A stretch of 34,402 bases of DNA from an uncultured Methylophilaceae bacterium (lineage in GTDB: Bacteria > Pseudomonadota > Gammaproteobacteria > Burkholderiales > Methylophilaceae), in the NCBI GenBank assembly GCA_905618945.1, contig CAJQTF010000008.1, positions 1-34,402 on the forward strand. Direction: 5' to 3'. The notes beneath the pieces are model-generated. The model ran no database searches. It had not been told where the DNA came from and saw nothing but the letters and a program-made list of their open reading frames with translations. Numbering within the stretch: the first letter of the stretch is position 1; each line of letters begins with the position of its first letter. A program made the position numbers and the translations under genes. Of this stretch, positions 1 through 8,775 are shown one piece after another.

Positions 1-287
1 CAGTTTCTATCATAAAGTAATTTATTATCCTGAAAAATCATCCCAAACTTTCTTCTCAGATAGGGTACGTCTCTAGCTTCAAGTTGCGATAAATTCATAT
101 TTTCAAAAATTATAGTTCCAGAAGTAGGTTTTTCAACTGAAGAAATTAATTTAAGTAAAGTCGATTTTCCTGCCCCTGAAGGACCCGTTACGAAAACAAG
201 CTCAGCAGGTAAAATTTCTAGACTTATATTTTTTAAGGCATCCATATTTCCAGGATATCGCTTAAAGACTTTTTCAAAATTTATCAT
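1..287 (-). CDS. ftsE: Cell division ATP-binding protein FtsE (3' part outside window)
   Basis: ABC-type ATPase that pairs with the membrane protein FtsX at the septum and links divisome assembly to peptidoglycan hydrolase activation. Only the N-terminal 95 or so residues are in the window and the gene runs off the left edge. Translation begins MINFEKVFKRYPG and shows Walker A GPSGAGKS (about residues 35-42) and a Q-loop GMIFQDNKLLYDRN. The FQD-KLL-DR pattern is typical of FtsE, separating it from general ABC ATPases. The start codon overlaps the stop of upstream ftsY as ATGA (284-287), so the two genes are translationally coupled, in the usual ftsY-ftsE-ftsX order. The ABC signature and Walker B lie outside the window. 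FtsE versus a LolD-type ATPase rests on the Q-loop and the ftsY neighbour. Confidence 0.93.
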   Translation of the reverse strand, partial: MINFEKVFKRYPGNMDALKNISLEILPAELVFVTGPSGAGKSTLLKLISSVEKPTSGTIIFENMNLSQLEARDVPYLRRKFGMIFQDNKLLYDRN

Positions 288-1348
288 TCAAACATTGCCT
301 CTGCATATTCCTTTGCTTTAAATTCTTTAAGGTCATCTATTCCCTCTCCTACCCCAATAAACCTTACTGGGGTAGGAGACTCTTTTGCTATGGCTGCCAA
401 AACACCACCTTTGGCTGTCCCATCAAGTTTCGTCATTACAAGACCTGTAATACCCAAAGCCTCATTGAAAGTTTTGAGTTGAGTTATTGCATTTTGACCA
501 GTATTTGCATCTAAAACTAATAGTATTTCTTGCGGAGCTTTAGCATGACACTTGGTAATAACTCTTTTAATTTTTGTAATTTCATCAATTAAATGTTTTT
601 GTGTAGGAAGTCTACCAGCAGTATCAGCAATAACAATATCAATATTTTTTGCCTTAGCTGAATTTACAGCATCAAAAATAACTGAGCTTGGGTCAGCTGT
701 TTCATGAGAAATTACAGCAACATTATTTCTTTCACCCCAAATAGAAAGCTGCTCTGTTGCAGCAGCTCTGAAGGTGTCGCCAGCTGCAATTAAAACTGTT
801 TTACCCTTGTTTTGAAAAAACTTAGTAAGTTTGCCAATTGTTGTTGTTTTTCCTGTTCCATTAACACCAACAACCATGATAACAAATGGCGAGTTATTAT
901 TAATTTTAAGAGAAGACTCGATTGGAATTAAAATTTCAGCAAGACAGTTTTTTAGAATAGCTTTTAATTTTGACTCATCTTGAACATTCTCTTCTTTGAC
1001 TTTTAACTTGACTTGTTGAATTAATATTTCAGTTGCTTTGATTCCAACATCCGCAGTAAGAAGGATTGTTTCAAGCTCTTCAAAAAAGACTTCATCAATT
1101 TTTTTATTCTTGAATAGATCAGTAAGTTGAGTACTTAAATTTTCTCTTGTTTTTGTTAATCCTTTTTTAATTTTTTCTGTAAAAGAAAAAAAACCTTTTT
1201 TTTCTTTTTTTGGTTTCTTTGGGGTAGCAGCAGGCTTAACCTTTTTCTTGGTAGCTTTTAACTTAGGTTTCTTTGGGGTAGCAGCAGGCTTAACCTTTTT
1301 CTTGGTAGCTTTGGGATTCGAAACTAATTTTTTTAGAAATTCAAACAT
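284..1348 (-). CDS. ftsY: Signal recognition particle receptor FtsY
   Basis: SRP-type GTPase that docks SRP-bound ribosomes at the inner membrane for co-translational insertion. The 354-residue protein has the NG domain: G1 GVNGTGKTT (161-169), DTFRAAA (191-197), G3 DTAGR (242-246), G4 TKLDGTAKGG (306-315) and closing GVGEGIDDL (332-340). The N-terminal A domain (about 1-60) is unlike the usual acidic A domain. It is Lys/Pro/Ala-rich and holds two copies of an 18-residue unit (13-30 and 31-47) built around KKKVKPAATPKKPK. First gene of ftsY-ftsE on this strand, divergent from the M16 peptidase genes. A TATAAT on the minus strand at 1404-1409 could be its -10, but I see no good -35. Function is certain; the basic repeat region may vary between strains. 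Confidence 0.97.
   Translation of the reverse strand: MFEFLKKLVSNPKATKKKVKPAATPKKPKLKATKKKVKPAATPKKPKKEKKGFFSFTEKIKKGLTKTRENLSTQLTDLFKNKKIDEVFFEELETILLTADVGIKATEILIQQVKLKVKEENVQDESKLKAILKNCLAEILIPIESSLKINNNSPFVIMVVGVNGTGKTTTIGKLTKFFQNKGKTVLIAAGDTFRAAATEQLSIWGERNNVAVISHETADPSSVIFDAVNSAKAKNIDIVIADTAGRLPTQKHLIDEITKIKRVITKCHAKAPQEILLVLDANTGQNAITQLKTFNEALGITGLVMTKLDGTAKGGVLAAIAKESPTPVRFIGVGEGIDDLKEFKAKEYAEAMFE
1212..1312 (-). repeat. Tandem 54-bp repeat inside the ftsY 5' coding region
   Basis: Two copies of a 47-base stretch (1212-1258 and 1266-1312) are identical base for base and lie 54 bp apart, keeping the reading frame. They encode the Lys/Pro/Ala-rich 18-residue unit of the FtsY A domain. 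Perfect identity at DNA level, in a gene whose other parts are diverse, points to a recent slippage or unequal-exchange duplication. Confidence 0.95.
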
Positions 1349-1434
1349 TATTTTTTTTTGTTAAATTAGAACTTATTTTTATGATTTTGGTCAGTTAAAC
1401 ATTATTATACAAGTATTAATTAAAAGGATTACAT

Positions 1435-2802
1435 GTGAATTTCTTAAAGATAGTATTTATTTTTTGTTTTATACCTATATTGGCGCAAGCAGATGTAGAG
1501 GTGAAAGAAATAACCCTAAAAAATGGGATGAGAATTTTAGTAAAAGAGGATCATCGTGCTCCAGTAGTAGTTTCAATGGTGTGGTACAGAGCAGGCAGCC
1601 TTGACGAAGTGAATGGGAAGACCGGAGTTGCTCATGTGCTAGAACATATGATGTTTAAGGGCACGAAGACAACAAAGCCTGGAGAATATTCAGAAATTGT
1701 AGCTGCTGCAGGTGGAAGAGAGAATGCGTTTACCGGTGCAGACTACACTGCTTATTTTCAACGATTAGAAAAGTCAAAATTACCAATATCCATGAAAATG
1801 GAAGCGGATAGAATGCAAAATTTAGTTATAACAGAGGAAGAATTTAATAAAGAAATTAAGGTTGTAATGGAAGAGCGTCGCTGGCGAACTGATGATAAAC
1901 CAAAGGCTCAAGTTAACGAGTTATTCAACTCTTTGATATTTAGAGCACATCCCTATGGAAAACCAATAGTTGGCTGGATGAACGACCTCGAGAATATGAC
2001 TTATAAAGACGCTATAGAATGGTACAAAATGTGGTACAGCCCTAGTAATGCAATTTTAGTTGTTGGCGGAGATGTTGATACAAAAAAAGTTTTTGCGCAG
2101 GCAAAAAAGTATTTTGGAAAAATTCCTGCATATCAAATAGCTGAGAGAAAGCCACAATTTGAACCAAAACAAGATGGCTCGAGAAGAGCAATTGTAAAGG
2201 CACCAGGAAAACTTCCTTACATCCAAATGGGCTATCCTGCACCCACCCTAGGCAAAGATGGGATAAAAAATAATAAAGAAGCTTTTGCGCTTGAGGTTTT
2301 GGTTGGAATTTTATCAGGCACTAGTTCGTCCAGACTTAATCAAAATTTAGTTAGAAAGACATCAAAAGCAATAAGTGTTGGTGCGGGCTACAGTATGTTG
2401 TCTAGAGGTGGGCAAAGTACATTTGAAATGTATGCAACACCTAGTGAAAAAGTATCGGTAGTTGATTTAGAAAAATATCTAAAACTAGAATTAAACAATA
2501 TTGTTAATAATGGAGTAACGGATACCGAATTAAATAGAGTAATAACAAGCGTTATTGCTGGTGAAGTTTATCAAAAAGACTCTGTATTCGGAGCAGTTAT
2601 GCAAGTTGGTCAATTAGAAACTATGGGTTATTCCCATAAAATAGTTGATGACTATATTCCAAATATAAAGAAAGTTACATCTAGAGATATCCAAGAAGTT
2701 ATTAAAAAATATTTTCATGATGATGCTTTAACAGTAGTTACTTTAGATCCTCAACCTCTAGATAAAAATAAAAACCCAGAAGGAAGACCTCATGCCCATT
2801 AA
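1435..2802 (+). CDS. Zinc-dependent M16 family peptidase, exported (catalytic subunit type)
   Basis: Pitrilysin/insulinase-family (M16) metallopeptidase of 455 residues with a signal peptide (hydrophobic 5-17, likely cleavage after AQA at residue 19), so probably periplasmic. The inverted zinc motif HVLEH is at 67-71, and the third ligand Glu147 in EERR sits 76 residues after the last His, as the family requires. The start is GTG at 1435 behind AAAGGA (1423-1428); an ATG at 1433 in another frame is closed at once by TGA. It overlaps the next gene, a second M16 protein without zinc ligands, by 11 bp. Such adjacent pairs are known in bacteria as active/inactive subunits of a heterodimer (mitochondrial processing peptidase-like arrangement). 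The natural substrate is unknown. Confidence 0.93.
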   Translation: MNFLKIVFIFCFIPILAQADVEVKEITLKNGMRILVKEDHRAPVVVSMVWYRAGSLDEVNGKTGVAHVLEHMMFKGTKTTKPGEYSEIVAAAGGRENAFTGADYTAYFQRLEKSKLPISMKMEADRMQNLVITEEEFNKEIKVVMEERRWRTDDKPKAQVNELFNSLIFRAHPYGKPIVGWMNDLENMTYKDAIEWYKMWYSPSNAILVVGGDVDTKKVFAQAKKYFGKIPAYQIAERKPQFEPKQDGSRRAIVKAPGKLPYIQMGYPAPTLGKDGIKNNKEAFALEVLVGILSGTSSSRLNQNLVRKTSKAISVGAGYSMLSRGGQSTFEMYATPSEKVSVVDLEKYLKLELNNIVNNGVTDTELNRVITSVIAGEVYQKDSVFGAVMQVGQLETMGYSHKIVDDYIPNIKKVTSRDIQEVIKKYFHDDALTVVTLDPQPLDKNKNPEGRPHAH

Positions 2803-4084
2803 AACTATTCTTATTGCAATATTAATATTCTTTTCAAATTTGGCATCTGCTAATTTGAATATTCAACATTGGGAATCAAACAATGAAGCACGAATATATT
2901 TTATTGAAAATCATGATTTACCAATTGTAGATATCAATGTTGATTTTAGGGCTGGAAGCGTTAAAGATACTAAACAGAAAAGTGGATTAGCATCGCTTAC
3001 CAATCATATGATAGTTTTAGGTTCAGGAGGGATAAATGAGGAAGATTTAGCTAATCAATTTATAGACTTAGGTGCCCAATTAAATAGTTCGTTTGATCAA
3101 GATAAAAGCGGATTTAGTGTGCGAACTTTAACTGAGAAAAGAAGTGAGGCTATAGATTTGTTGACGTTGGTTCTCCATAAGCCAAATTTTGATAAAAATA
3201 TTTTAGAGCGAGAAAAGAAACGATATATTGCAAGCATAAGTCAATCAGAGACAATGCCTGGATCAATAGCTTCAAAAGCTTTTAATAAGGCTTTATATGG
3301 CGAACATCCTTATGGTTTATCAAGCTCTGGTGAAGTTGAAACAATACGAAAAATTAGTAAAAAAGATTTAAATAATTTTTATATAAATAATTATTTTTCA
3401 AATGAATTATCAATTGTAATAGTTGGTGATATTTCAAGAAAAGAGGCCGAAGAGCTTGGTAATAAGATTAGTTCAGGATTTACTCAAAATAAAATAGCAT
3501 CGCCAATTCCTTTGGTAAAGGAAGTGAAGGGACAAGATATTAGAATAAGTCACCCTGCTAAACAAGCTCATTTATATTATGGGGCACCGATAATTAAAAG
3601 AGGGGATCCGGATTTTTTAGCTCTATATCTAGGTAATTATATACTGGGGGGTGGTGGATTTGTGTCAAGACTAACTCAAGTTATAAGAGAAGATAGAGGT
3701 TTAGCATATAGTGTCTACAGTTACTTCATGCCTTACATTGAAAAAGGTCCTTTTCAAATAGGAGTCCAAACTAAAAAGAATCAAGTAGGTCAAGCAAAAA
3801 AATTAATTGATAAAACAGTAGCTGAATTTATTAAAAATGGTCCGAAGTCACAGGAATTAAAAAGAGCAAAAGATTTTATGATTGGTGGTTTCCCATTAAA
3901 ACTAGATAGTAACAAAAGTATTTTAGAATATGTCAGTATGATGGCATTTTATAAATACCCATTAGATTACCTTGATACATTTACAGATAAAATTGATAAA
4001 ATATCAGCGGAAGAAATTAAATCTGCTTTTCAAAGGCGTGTTGATATGAGTAAATTTTCTACAGTTATTGTTGGTGGTGAGTAG
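2792..4084 (+). CDS. M16 family peptidase-like protein lacking zinc ligands
   Basis: A 430-residue M16 homologue with signal peptide (cleavage likely after LASA, residue 20). At the place of HxxEH it has SLTNH (68-72), so two of three metal ligands in the motif are lost and it should not be proteolytic by itself. The C-terminal M16 half keeps the family's substrate-holding region, with GGGGFVSRLTQ and IREDRGLAYSVYS (about 283-311; the Arg/Tyr pair is typical). It overlaps the catalytic M16 gene by 11 bp, so coupled translation and a heterodimer are likely; the partner supplies catalysis and this subunit substrate binding. This is inference from family knowledge. The stop codon overlaps the start region of rsmD. 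Confidence 0.92.
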   Translation: MPIKTILIAILIFFSNLASANLNIQHWESNNEARIYFIENHDLPIVDINVDFRAGSVKDTKQKSGLASLTNHMIVLGSGGINEEDLANQFIDLGAQLNSSFDQDKSGFSVRTLTEKRSEAIDLLTLVLHKPNFDKNILEREKKRYIASISQSETMPGSIASKAFNKALYGEHPYGLSSSGEVETIRKISKKDLNNFYINNYFSNELSIVIVGDISRKEAEELGNKISSGFTQNKIASPIPLVKEVKGQDIRISHPAKQAHLYYGAPIIKRGDPDFLALYLGNYILGGGGFVSRLTQVIREDRGLAYSVYSYFMPYIEKGPFQIGVQTKKNQVGQAKKLIDKTVAEFIKNGPKSQELKRAKDFMIGGFPLKLDSNKSILEYVSMMAFYKYPLDYLDTFTDKIDKISAEEIKSAFQRRVDMSKFSTVIVGGE

Positions 4085-4622
4085 TAAAAAAAGTTCAGTT
4101 AAAATTATTGGAGGCTCATGGAAAAGAAAGAATATTTTTTTTCATGGCGCTGATGGTTTAAGACCAACTTTAAGTAGAGTAAGAGAAACTTTATTTAATT
4201 GGTTGGGCCAAGATTTGTCAGAAAAAAATTGCCTCGATTTGTTTTCTGGAAGTGGTATTTTAGGCTTTGAATCATTATCTCGAAATGCTCAATCATGCAT
4301 ATTGGTTGACAATAATACTTTAACTATTTCAGGCCTTATAGATAATAAGAATAACTTAAATGCTAAGAATGCTTTGATAGTAAATTCGACAGCAGAAATA
4401 TTTTTAAAAAATAATAATGAGCTTTTTGATATTATTTTCTTCGATCCCCCATTCGCAAGTGTTGATATGCATATTCTTTTATCTAAAATTAAAAGTCACT
4501 TAAAGCCCAAAGGCATCATATACCTTGAAATGAATGCACAATTTTCTAGCAATGAATTTAAAATTTTAAAGAATTCTAAGGCAGGGAATGTATACTTTTA
4601 TTTATTACAATTAAAAATTTAG
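4077..4622 (+). CDS. rsmD: 16S rRNA (guanine966-N2)-methyltransferase RsmD
   Basis: Class I SAM-dependent methyltransferase acting on the assembled 30S particle. The opening SVKIIGGSWKRKN matches the RsmD N-terminus, DLFSGSGILGFESLSR is SAM motif I, and IIFFDPPFAS carries motif IV; DPPF stands where adenine/guanine N-methyltransferases have (N/D)PP(Y/F). Length of about 181 residues is normal. No ATG is near. Four in-frame alternatives lie at 4068 (TTG), 4071 (TTG), 4074 (GTG) and 4077 (GTG). I chose GTG 4077 because it gives MSSKKSSVKIIGG, like known RsmD starts, with only 8 bp overlap with the preceding stop; 4068 would give 184 residues. Followed after 5 bp by coaD, the usual rsmD-coaD pair. 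Confidence 0.93.
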   Translation: MSSKKSSVKIIGGSWKRKNIFFHGADGLRPTLSRVRETLFNWLGQDLSEKNCLDLFSGSGILGFESLSRNAQSCILVDNNTLTISGLIDNKNNLNAKNALIVNSTAEIFLKNNNELFDIIFFDPPFASVDMHILLSKIKSHLKPKGIIYLEMNAQFSSNEFKILKNSKAGNVYFYLLQLKI

Positions 4623-4627
4623 ATTTT

Positions 4628-5110
4628 ATGAATGCAATATATCCAGGCACTTTTGATCCTCTGACATTAGGGCATGAAGAAATTATTAACAGAGCAGCTA
4701 AAATTTCTGATAATTTATTAGTTGCAGTTGCTATGAATTCTTCTAAACCCACAATGTTTGCTTTACAAGATAGATTGAAATTAGTTGAAATAATTACAAG
4801 CCGATATCCTAATGTAACTTTTGGTTCTTATGAGGGCTTAACTGTTGATTTTGCAAATGCTAACAACATTGATGTAATTATAAGGGGCGTAAGAAATTCT
4901 ACTGATTTTAATTATGAGTCACAAATTGCTCAAATGAATAACACTATGAATAATGCATCAGAAAGTATATTTTTTATTGCATCAGATCCTTTCAAGTCAG
5001 TTACTTCTTCTTTAGTTCGCGAGGTGATTAATCTAAATGGCGATTATTCAAAATTTGTATCACAAGAAGTCGCTAATTTTTTAAACAAAATTAAAGTAAA
5101 GTCTTTATGA
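4628..5110 (+). CDS. coaD: Phosphopantetheine adenylyltransferase
   Basis: Transfers AMP from ATP to 4'-phosphopantetheine to form dephospho-CoA, the fourth step of coenzyme A synthesis; a cytosolic hexamer in the family. The 160-residue length is standard. It shows the nucleotidyltransferase motif GTFDPLTLGHEEII (about 7-20, T/HxGH), RGVRNSTDFNYESQ and the C-terminal VTSSLVREV (ISSTxVR-type motif binding ATP). It stands right after rsmD, as in many proteobacteria. The stop overlaps the start of a small 40-codon ORF in an ATGA, where other Betaproteobacteria often have a ferredoxin gene. Confidence 0.97.
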   Translation: MNAIYPGTFDPLTLGHEEIINRAAKISDNLLVAVAMNSSKPTMFALQDRLKLVEIITSRYPNVTFGSYEGLTVDFANANNIDVIIRGVRNSTDFNYESQIAQMNNTMNNASESIFFIASDPFKSVTSSLVREVINLNGDYSKFVSQEVANFLNKIKVKSL

Positions 5111-5229
5111 AATATAATGTTCATCATTTCACACCTAATCCTGGATATCTTTCATATAATCTTACTCAAGATGATATGGATTTTTTATGGCAAAGAATAG
5201 ATAAATTTATAAAAAGATTTAAAAAATGA
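5107..5229 (+). CDS. Small hypothetical protein, 40 residues
   Basis: Unrecognised short gene. ATG at 5107 overlaps the coaD stop as ATGA (5107-5110), and its TGA overlaps the gloA start as ATGA (5226-5229). The ORF therefore fills the gap exactly and is translationally coupled on both sides, which is the main evidence that it is real. The product starts MKYNVHHFTPNPGYLSYN and ends DKFIKRFKK. It is rich in aromatic residues (Tyr, Phe, His, Trp) in the first half, acidic in the middle (TQDDMDFLW) and strongly basic at the end. It has no signal peptide, transmembrane segment or cysteine pair, so it is not a remnant of the ferredoxin often found at this place. Function unknown. Confidence 0.65.
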   Translation: MKYNVHHFTPNPGYLSYNLTQDDMDFLWQRIDKFIKRFKK

Positions 5230-5615
5230 GAATACTACATACCATGATTAGAGTTAATGATTTAAAAGAGTCCATTGATTTTTATCAAAATATTTTTGGT
5301 ATGAAGGTTTTACGTCAAAAAGACTACCCTGAAGGAAAATTCTCTCTCGCTTTTATCGGGTATGGCGATGAAATGTCTGAAACTGTAATTGAGTTAACTC
5401 ATAATTGGGATACAAGCAAATATGATCATGGTGGGGCTTTTGGGCATATTGCAATTGAAGTCGAAGATGTTTATAAAACTTGCGAAGAAATTAAGAATAA
5501 AGGTGGTAATGTTGTTAGAGAGGCAGGTCCTATGATGGGAACAAAGCTCCTTTTGGCATTTGTTGAAGATCCTAATGGTTATAAAATTGAGTTAATTCAA
5601 GAAGGTACGTTTTAA
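5226..5615 (+). CDS. gloA: Lactoylglutathione lyase (glyoxalase I)
   Basis: Converts the hemithioacetal of methylglyoxal and glutathione to S-lactoylglutathione, the first step of methylglyoxal detoxification. The 129-residue protein has the two beta-alpha-beta-beta-beta modules of the vicinal oxygen chelate fold. All four metal ligands are visible at the same numbers as in the E. coli enzyme: His5, Glu56, His74, Glu122. The C-terminal DPNGYKIELIQ is typical. Its length matches the short, Ni/Co-type bacterial enzymes. Start ATG 5226 overlaps the preceding small ORF (ATGA). It is the last gene of the plus-strand cluster and meets dnaJ tail to tail with no spacer. Confidence 0.95.
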   Translation: MRILHTMIRVNDLKESIDFYQNIFGMKVLRQKDYPEGKFSLAFIGYGDEMSETVIELTHNWDTSKYDHGGAFGHIAIEVEDVYKTCEEIKNKGGNVVREAGPMMGTKLLLAFVEDPNGYKIELIQEGTF

Positions 5616-6731
5616 TTATTCAAAAAAATCTTTAACTGTATCAAGCCAAGTTTTGGATCTGGGACTATGTTTGTCACTATCAGCTTGATTCATTCGTTCT
5701 AATTCTTCTAAAATATTCTTTTGTTCTTCAGTTAATTTGACTGGTGTTTCAACTATAACGTGACAGTGGAGGTCTCCAACTTGACTCTCCCGGACTGGTT
5801 TAATACCTTTACCTTTTAACCTAAATGCAGCACCTGTTTGTGTTTCGGCTGGAATTTTAATTTTAGCATTTCCATCAAGCGTAGGAATCTCTAATTCTCC
5901 ACCGAGGGCAGCAGTTGAAAAGCTAATAGGCATTTCACAATGTAAATTTGCTCCATCACGCTCAAAAATTTTATGTTCTTTTACACTAATAACCACATAG
6001 AGATCTCCAGTAGGGCCTCCATTTGTTCCAGCCTCTCCTTCACCAGATAATCTAATACGGTCGCTATCATCAACTCCAACGGGTATTTTCACTGATAATG
6101 TCTTAGTTTCTTTTACGTGGCCTGAGCCGCGGCAATCAGAACAAGGATCTTTAATAGTAGTACCTGCCCCATTACAATGTGGACATTCTTGTTGAACTGA
6201 AAAGAAACCTTGCTGCATTCTAACTTGGCCTTGGCCATGACAAGTTCCACATTCAATTGGTTTAGAGCCTTTTTTTGCCCCTGATCCATTGCATGGTTCA
6301 CATGAGACCATTACCGGTATTTTTATTTGATTTTCTGTCCCTTTAGCTGCTTGTTCAAGTGATATCTCCATATTAAATCTAAGATCAGCCCCTCGATAAA
6401 CATTAGATCTTCCATTTGACCTTCCACCATTGAATATATCACCGAATATATCACCGAAAGCATCACCGAAATCACCTGCACCAGGTCCTCCACCCGCAGC
6501 TTGATCTACTCCAGCGTGACCATATTGATCATACAAAGATTTTTTTTGGGGATCAGATAAAATATCGTATGCTTTTTTAACTTCTTTAAAGGTTTCAGTG
6601 GATTCTGGGTTGCCATTATTCCGATCTGGATGATGTTTCATTGCAAGTTTTTTATAAGCTTTTTTGATATCAACATCAGAAGCTTGTTGATTTAATCCTA
6701 GAGTATCGTAGTAATCTTTTTTATCGGCCAT
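5616..6731 (-). CDS. dnaJ: Chaperone protein DnaJ
   Basis: Hsp40 co-chaperone that delivers unfolded clients to DnaK and stimulates its ATPase. The 371-residue type I protein has a J domain with HPD (34-36), a Gly/Phe region (about 75-105, including [12 protein letters not shown]), and a zinc region with four CxxCxGxG modules starting at Cys144, Cys161, Cys183 and Cys197, followed by the C-terminal substrate-binding domain. Third gene of grpE-dnaK-dnaJ. The start codon is preceded by a C-rich stretch (CCCAATTCCCT) with no Shine-Dalgarno, and a 12-bp hairpin ends 11 bases upstream, so translation may depend on dnaK readthrough or on RNA structure. It converges on gloA with no gap. Confidence 0.97.
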   Translation of the reverse strand: MADKKDYYDTLGLNQQASDVDIKKAYKKLAMKHHPDRNNGNPESTETFKEVKKAYDILSDPQKKSLYDQYGHAGVDQAAGGGPGAGDFGDAFGDIFGDIFNGGRSNGRSNVYRGADLRFNMEISLEQAAKGTENQIKIPVMVSCEPCNGSGAKKGSKPIECGTCHGQGQVRMQQGFFSVQQECPHCNGAGTTIKDPCSDCRGSGHVKETKTLSVKIPVGVDDSDRIRLSGEGEAGTNGGPTGDLYVVISVKEHKIFERDGANLHCEMPISFSTAALGGELEIPTLDGNAKIKIPAETQTGAAFRLKGKGIKPVRESQVGDLHCHVIVETPVKLTEEQKNILEELERMNQADSDKHSPRSKTWLDTVKDFFE

Positions 6732-6742
6732 AGGGAATTGGG

Positions 6743-6770
6743 AGTGGGGGTAATTTTTATTACCCCCACT
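6743..6770 (-). other. Strong hairpin between dnaK and dnaJ
   Basis: Perfect 12-bp inverted repeat, AGTGGGGGTAAT (6743-6754) and ATTACCCCCACT (6759-6770), with a 4-base loop. It lies 24 bases after the dnaK stop and 11 bases before the dnaJ ATG. No T-run follows on the minus strand, so it is not a standard terminator. It could protect the dnaK mRNA 3' end, set the dnaK:dnaJ ratio, or shape dnaJ initiation. Confidence 0.8.
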
Positions 6771-6794
6771 ATATATAATTATTTATAAAATTAT

Positions 6795-8735
6795 TTATTT
6801 TTTCTTATCGTCTTTCTTATCGTCTTTCTTAACTTCTTCGAATTCAGCATCAACAACTTCGGCATCAACTGTCTTCTCCTTATTTTTACCGCCTTTTTTT
6901 GGCTGTGCTTCACTAGCTTGCTGGTCCGCATGTATTTTTTCACCAAGCTTTTGAGATGCTTCAGCTAGTATTTTATTCTTAGCTTCAATATCATCTTTAT
7001 TATCAGATTTTAAAGACTCTTCAAGGTCACTAATAGCTTTCTCGATTTTCTCTTTTTCATCTTTTTCTACTTTATCAGGATGATCAGTCATTGTTTTTTT
7101 AATTGAATGAATCATACCTTCAGAAAGATTTTTTACATCAACCAACTCTCTCAATTTTTTATCTTCTTCAGCATGAAGCTCAGCATCATCTTCCATTTTC
7201 TTAATCTCTTCTTCACTAAGCCCACCACTTGACTTAATAACGATTTTATTTTCCTTGCCAGTAGCTTTATCTTTAGCATTGACATGTAAGATGCCATTTG
7301 CATCAAGATCAAATGTAACCTCTATTTGAGGGGTTCCTCTTGCTGCTGCTGGTATTTCATTTAAATTAAATTGACCCAGGCTTTTATTTCCTGCAGCCAT
7401 CTCTCTTTCACCTTGAAATACATTAATTGTTACCGCACTTTGATTATCTTCGGCAGTTGAAAATGTTTGAGATTCTTTTGTTGGAATAGTGGTATTTTTT
7501 TTAATTAATTTTGTCATAACACCACCCATTGTTTCAATTCCTAGACTTAGAGGAGTAACATCTAATAGTAATACATCCTTTACATCGCCTTGAAGAACAC
7601 CACCTTGAACTGCTGCACCAACTGCAACTGCTTCATCAGGGTTAACATCTTTTCTTGGCTCAACCCCAAATATCTCTTGTACTTTTTCTTGAACTTTAGG
7701 CATTCTGGTTTGCCCGCCGACAAGTATTACGTCAGCAATTTCATTCGATGCTCCCGAATCTTTTATAGCTGTTTTACATGGGGCAATAGTTCTTTCTATA
7801 AGATCCTCAACTAGTGACTCAAGTTTTGCTCTGGTTAACTTAACAACTAAATGTTTTGGACCAGATGCATCAGCAGTTAAGTAAGGTAAATTAACTTCAG
7901 TCTGAGTACTACTTGAGAGCTCAATCTTAGCTTTCTCTGCAGCTTCTTTTAGTCTTTGTTTAACAAGTACATCTTTACTTATATCAACACCATTTTCTTT
8001 CTTGAATTCTTCTGCAAGGAAATCAATGATTCTGTTATCAAAATCTTCACCACCTAAAAAGGTATCCCCATTTGTTGATAAAACCTCAAATTGATGTTCA
8101 CCATCTACACTTGATATCTCAATAATAGATACATCAAAGGTACCACCCCCTAAATCATAAACTGCAATTTTTCGATCACCTTCTTTTTTATCCAAACCAA
8201 AAGCTAATGCTGCTGCAGTTGGCTCATTAATAATTCTTTTAACTTCTAATCCAGCAATCCTGCCGGCATCTTTTGTAGCTTGTCTCTGGCTATCGTTAAA
8301 ATATGCTGGCACTGTAATAACTGCATCTGTAACTTCTTCACCTAAATAATCTTCTGCTGTTTTCTTCATTTTTCTCAAAATCTCAGCAGAAATTTGTGGA
8401 GGTGCCATTTTTTCACCTTTTATTTCAACCCAAGCATCTCCGCTATCTGCTTTTGAAATTTTATATGGCATCAAGCCTATATCTTTCTGAACCTCATCTT
8501 CGTCAAACTTTCTACCAATTAAACGCTTAACTGCATAAACAGTATTTTCAGGGTTTGTAACAGCTTGTCTTTTGGCAGGAGCGCCAACAAGTGATTCGCC
8601 ATCTTCTTGGTAAGCAACAATTGAAGGTGTTGTTCTGGTTCCCTCAGCATTCTCGATTACCTTTGGTTTACCATTTTCCATAACAGAAACACATGAGTTT
8701 GTTGTTCCTAGATCAATTCCAATAGTCTTTGCCAT
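6795..8735 (-). CDS. dnaK: Chaperone protein DnaK (Hsp70)
   Basis: ATP-driven Hsp70 chaperone. The 646-residue product opens with [13 protein letters not shown] (ATPase phosphate loop 1), has [13 protein letters not shown] and [13 protein letters not shown], the hydrophobic linker [13 protein letters not shown], the peptide-binding domain and an alpha-helical lid. The tail runs [14 protein letters not shown], the last part coded by a 12-bp tandem repeat. It lies between grpE and dnaJ. Start ATG 8735 has AAGGA about 9 bases upstream. It has a sigma-32-like promoter of its own overlapping the grpE stop, so it can be transcribed apart from grpE. Confidence 0.98.
   Translation of the reverse strand: MAKTIGIDLGTTNSCVSVMENGKPKVIENAEGTRTTPSIVAYQEDGESLVGAPAKRQAVTNPENTVYAVKRLIGRKFDEDEVQKDIGLMPYKISKADSGDAWVEIKGEKMAPPQISAEILRKMKKTAEDYLGEEVTDAVITVPAYFNDSQRQATKDAGRIAGLEVKRIINEPTAAALAFGLDKKEGDRKIAVYDLGGGTFDVSIIEISSVDGEHQFEVLSTNGDTFLGGEDFDNRIIDFLAEEFKKENGVDISKDVLVKQRLKEAAEKAKIELSSSTQTEVNLPYLTADASGPKHLVVKLTRAKLESLVEDLIERTIAPCKTAIKDSGASNEIADVILVGGQTRMPKVQEKVQEIFGVEPRKDVNPDEAVAVGAAVQGGVLQGDVKDVLLLDVTPLSLGIETMGGVMTKLIKKNTTIPTKESQTFSTAEDNQSAVTINVFQGEREMAAGNKSLGQFNLNEIPAAARGTPQIEVTFDLDANGILHVNAKDKATGKENKIVIKSSGGLSEEEIKKMEDDAELHAEEDKKLRELVDVKNLSEGMIHSIKKTMTDHPDKVEKDEKEKIEKAISDLEESLKSDNKDDIEAKNKILAEASQKLGEKIHADQQASEAQPKKGGKNKEKTVDAEVVDAEFEEVKKDDKKDDKKK
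6801..6831 (-). repeat. 12-bp tandem repeat in the dnaK 3' end
   Basis: About 2.6 copies of the 12-base unit TTTCTTATCGTC (plus-strand reading) encode the Lys/Asp tail [10 protein letters not shown] of DnaK. The repeats are perfect and in frame. They lie downstream of the EEV-type motif and should be free to vary in number. Confidence 0.85.
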
Positions 8736-8775
8736 CTTCTTATTTCCTTAAGTAAATTAAATTCTCTATTATATT

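Noticed and set aside
5107-5229. Remnant of a ferredoxin gene after coaD
   Set aside because: The small ORF has no cysteine at all and no CxxCxxC pattern in any frame that I could see.
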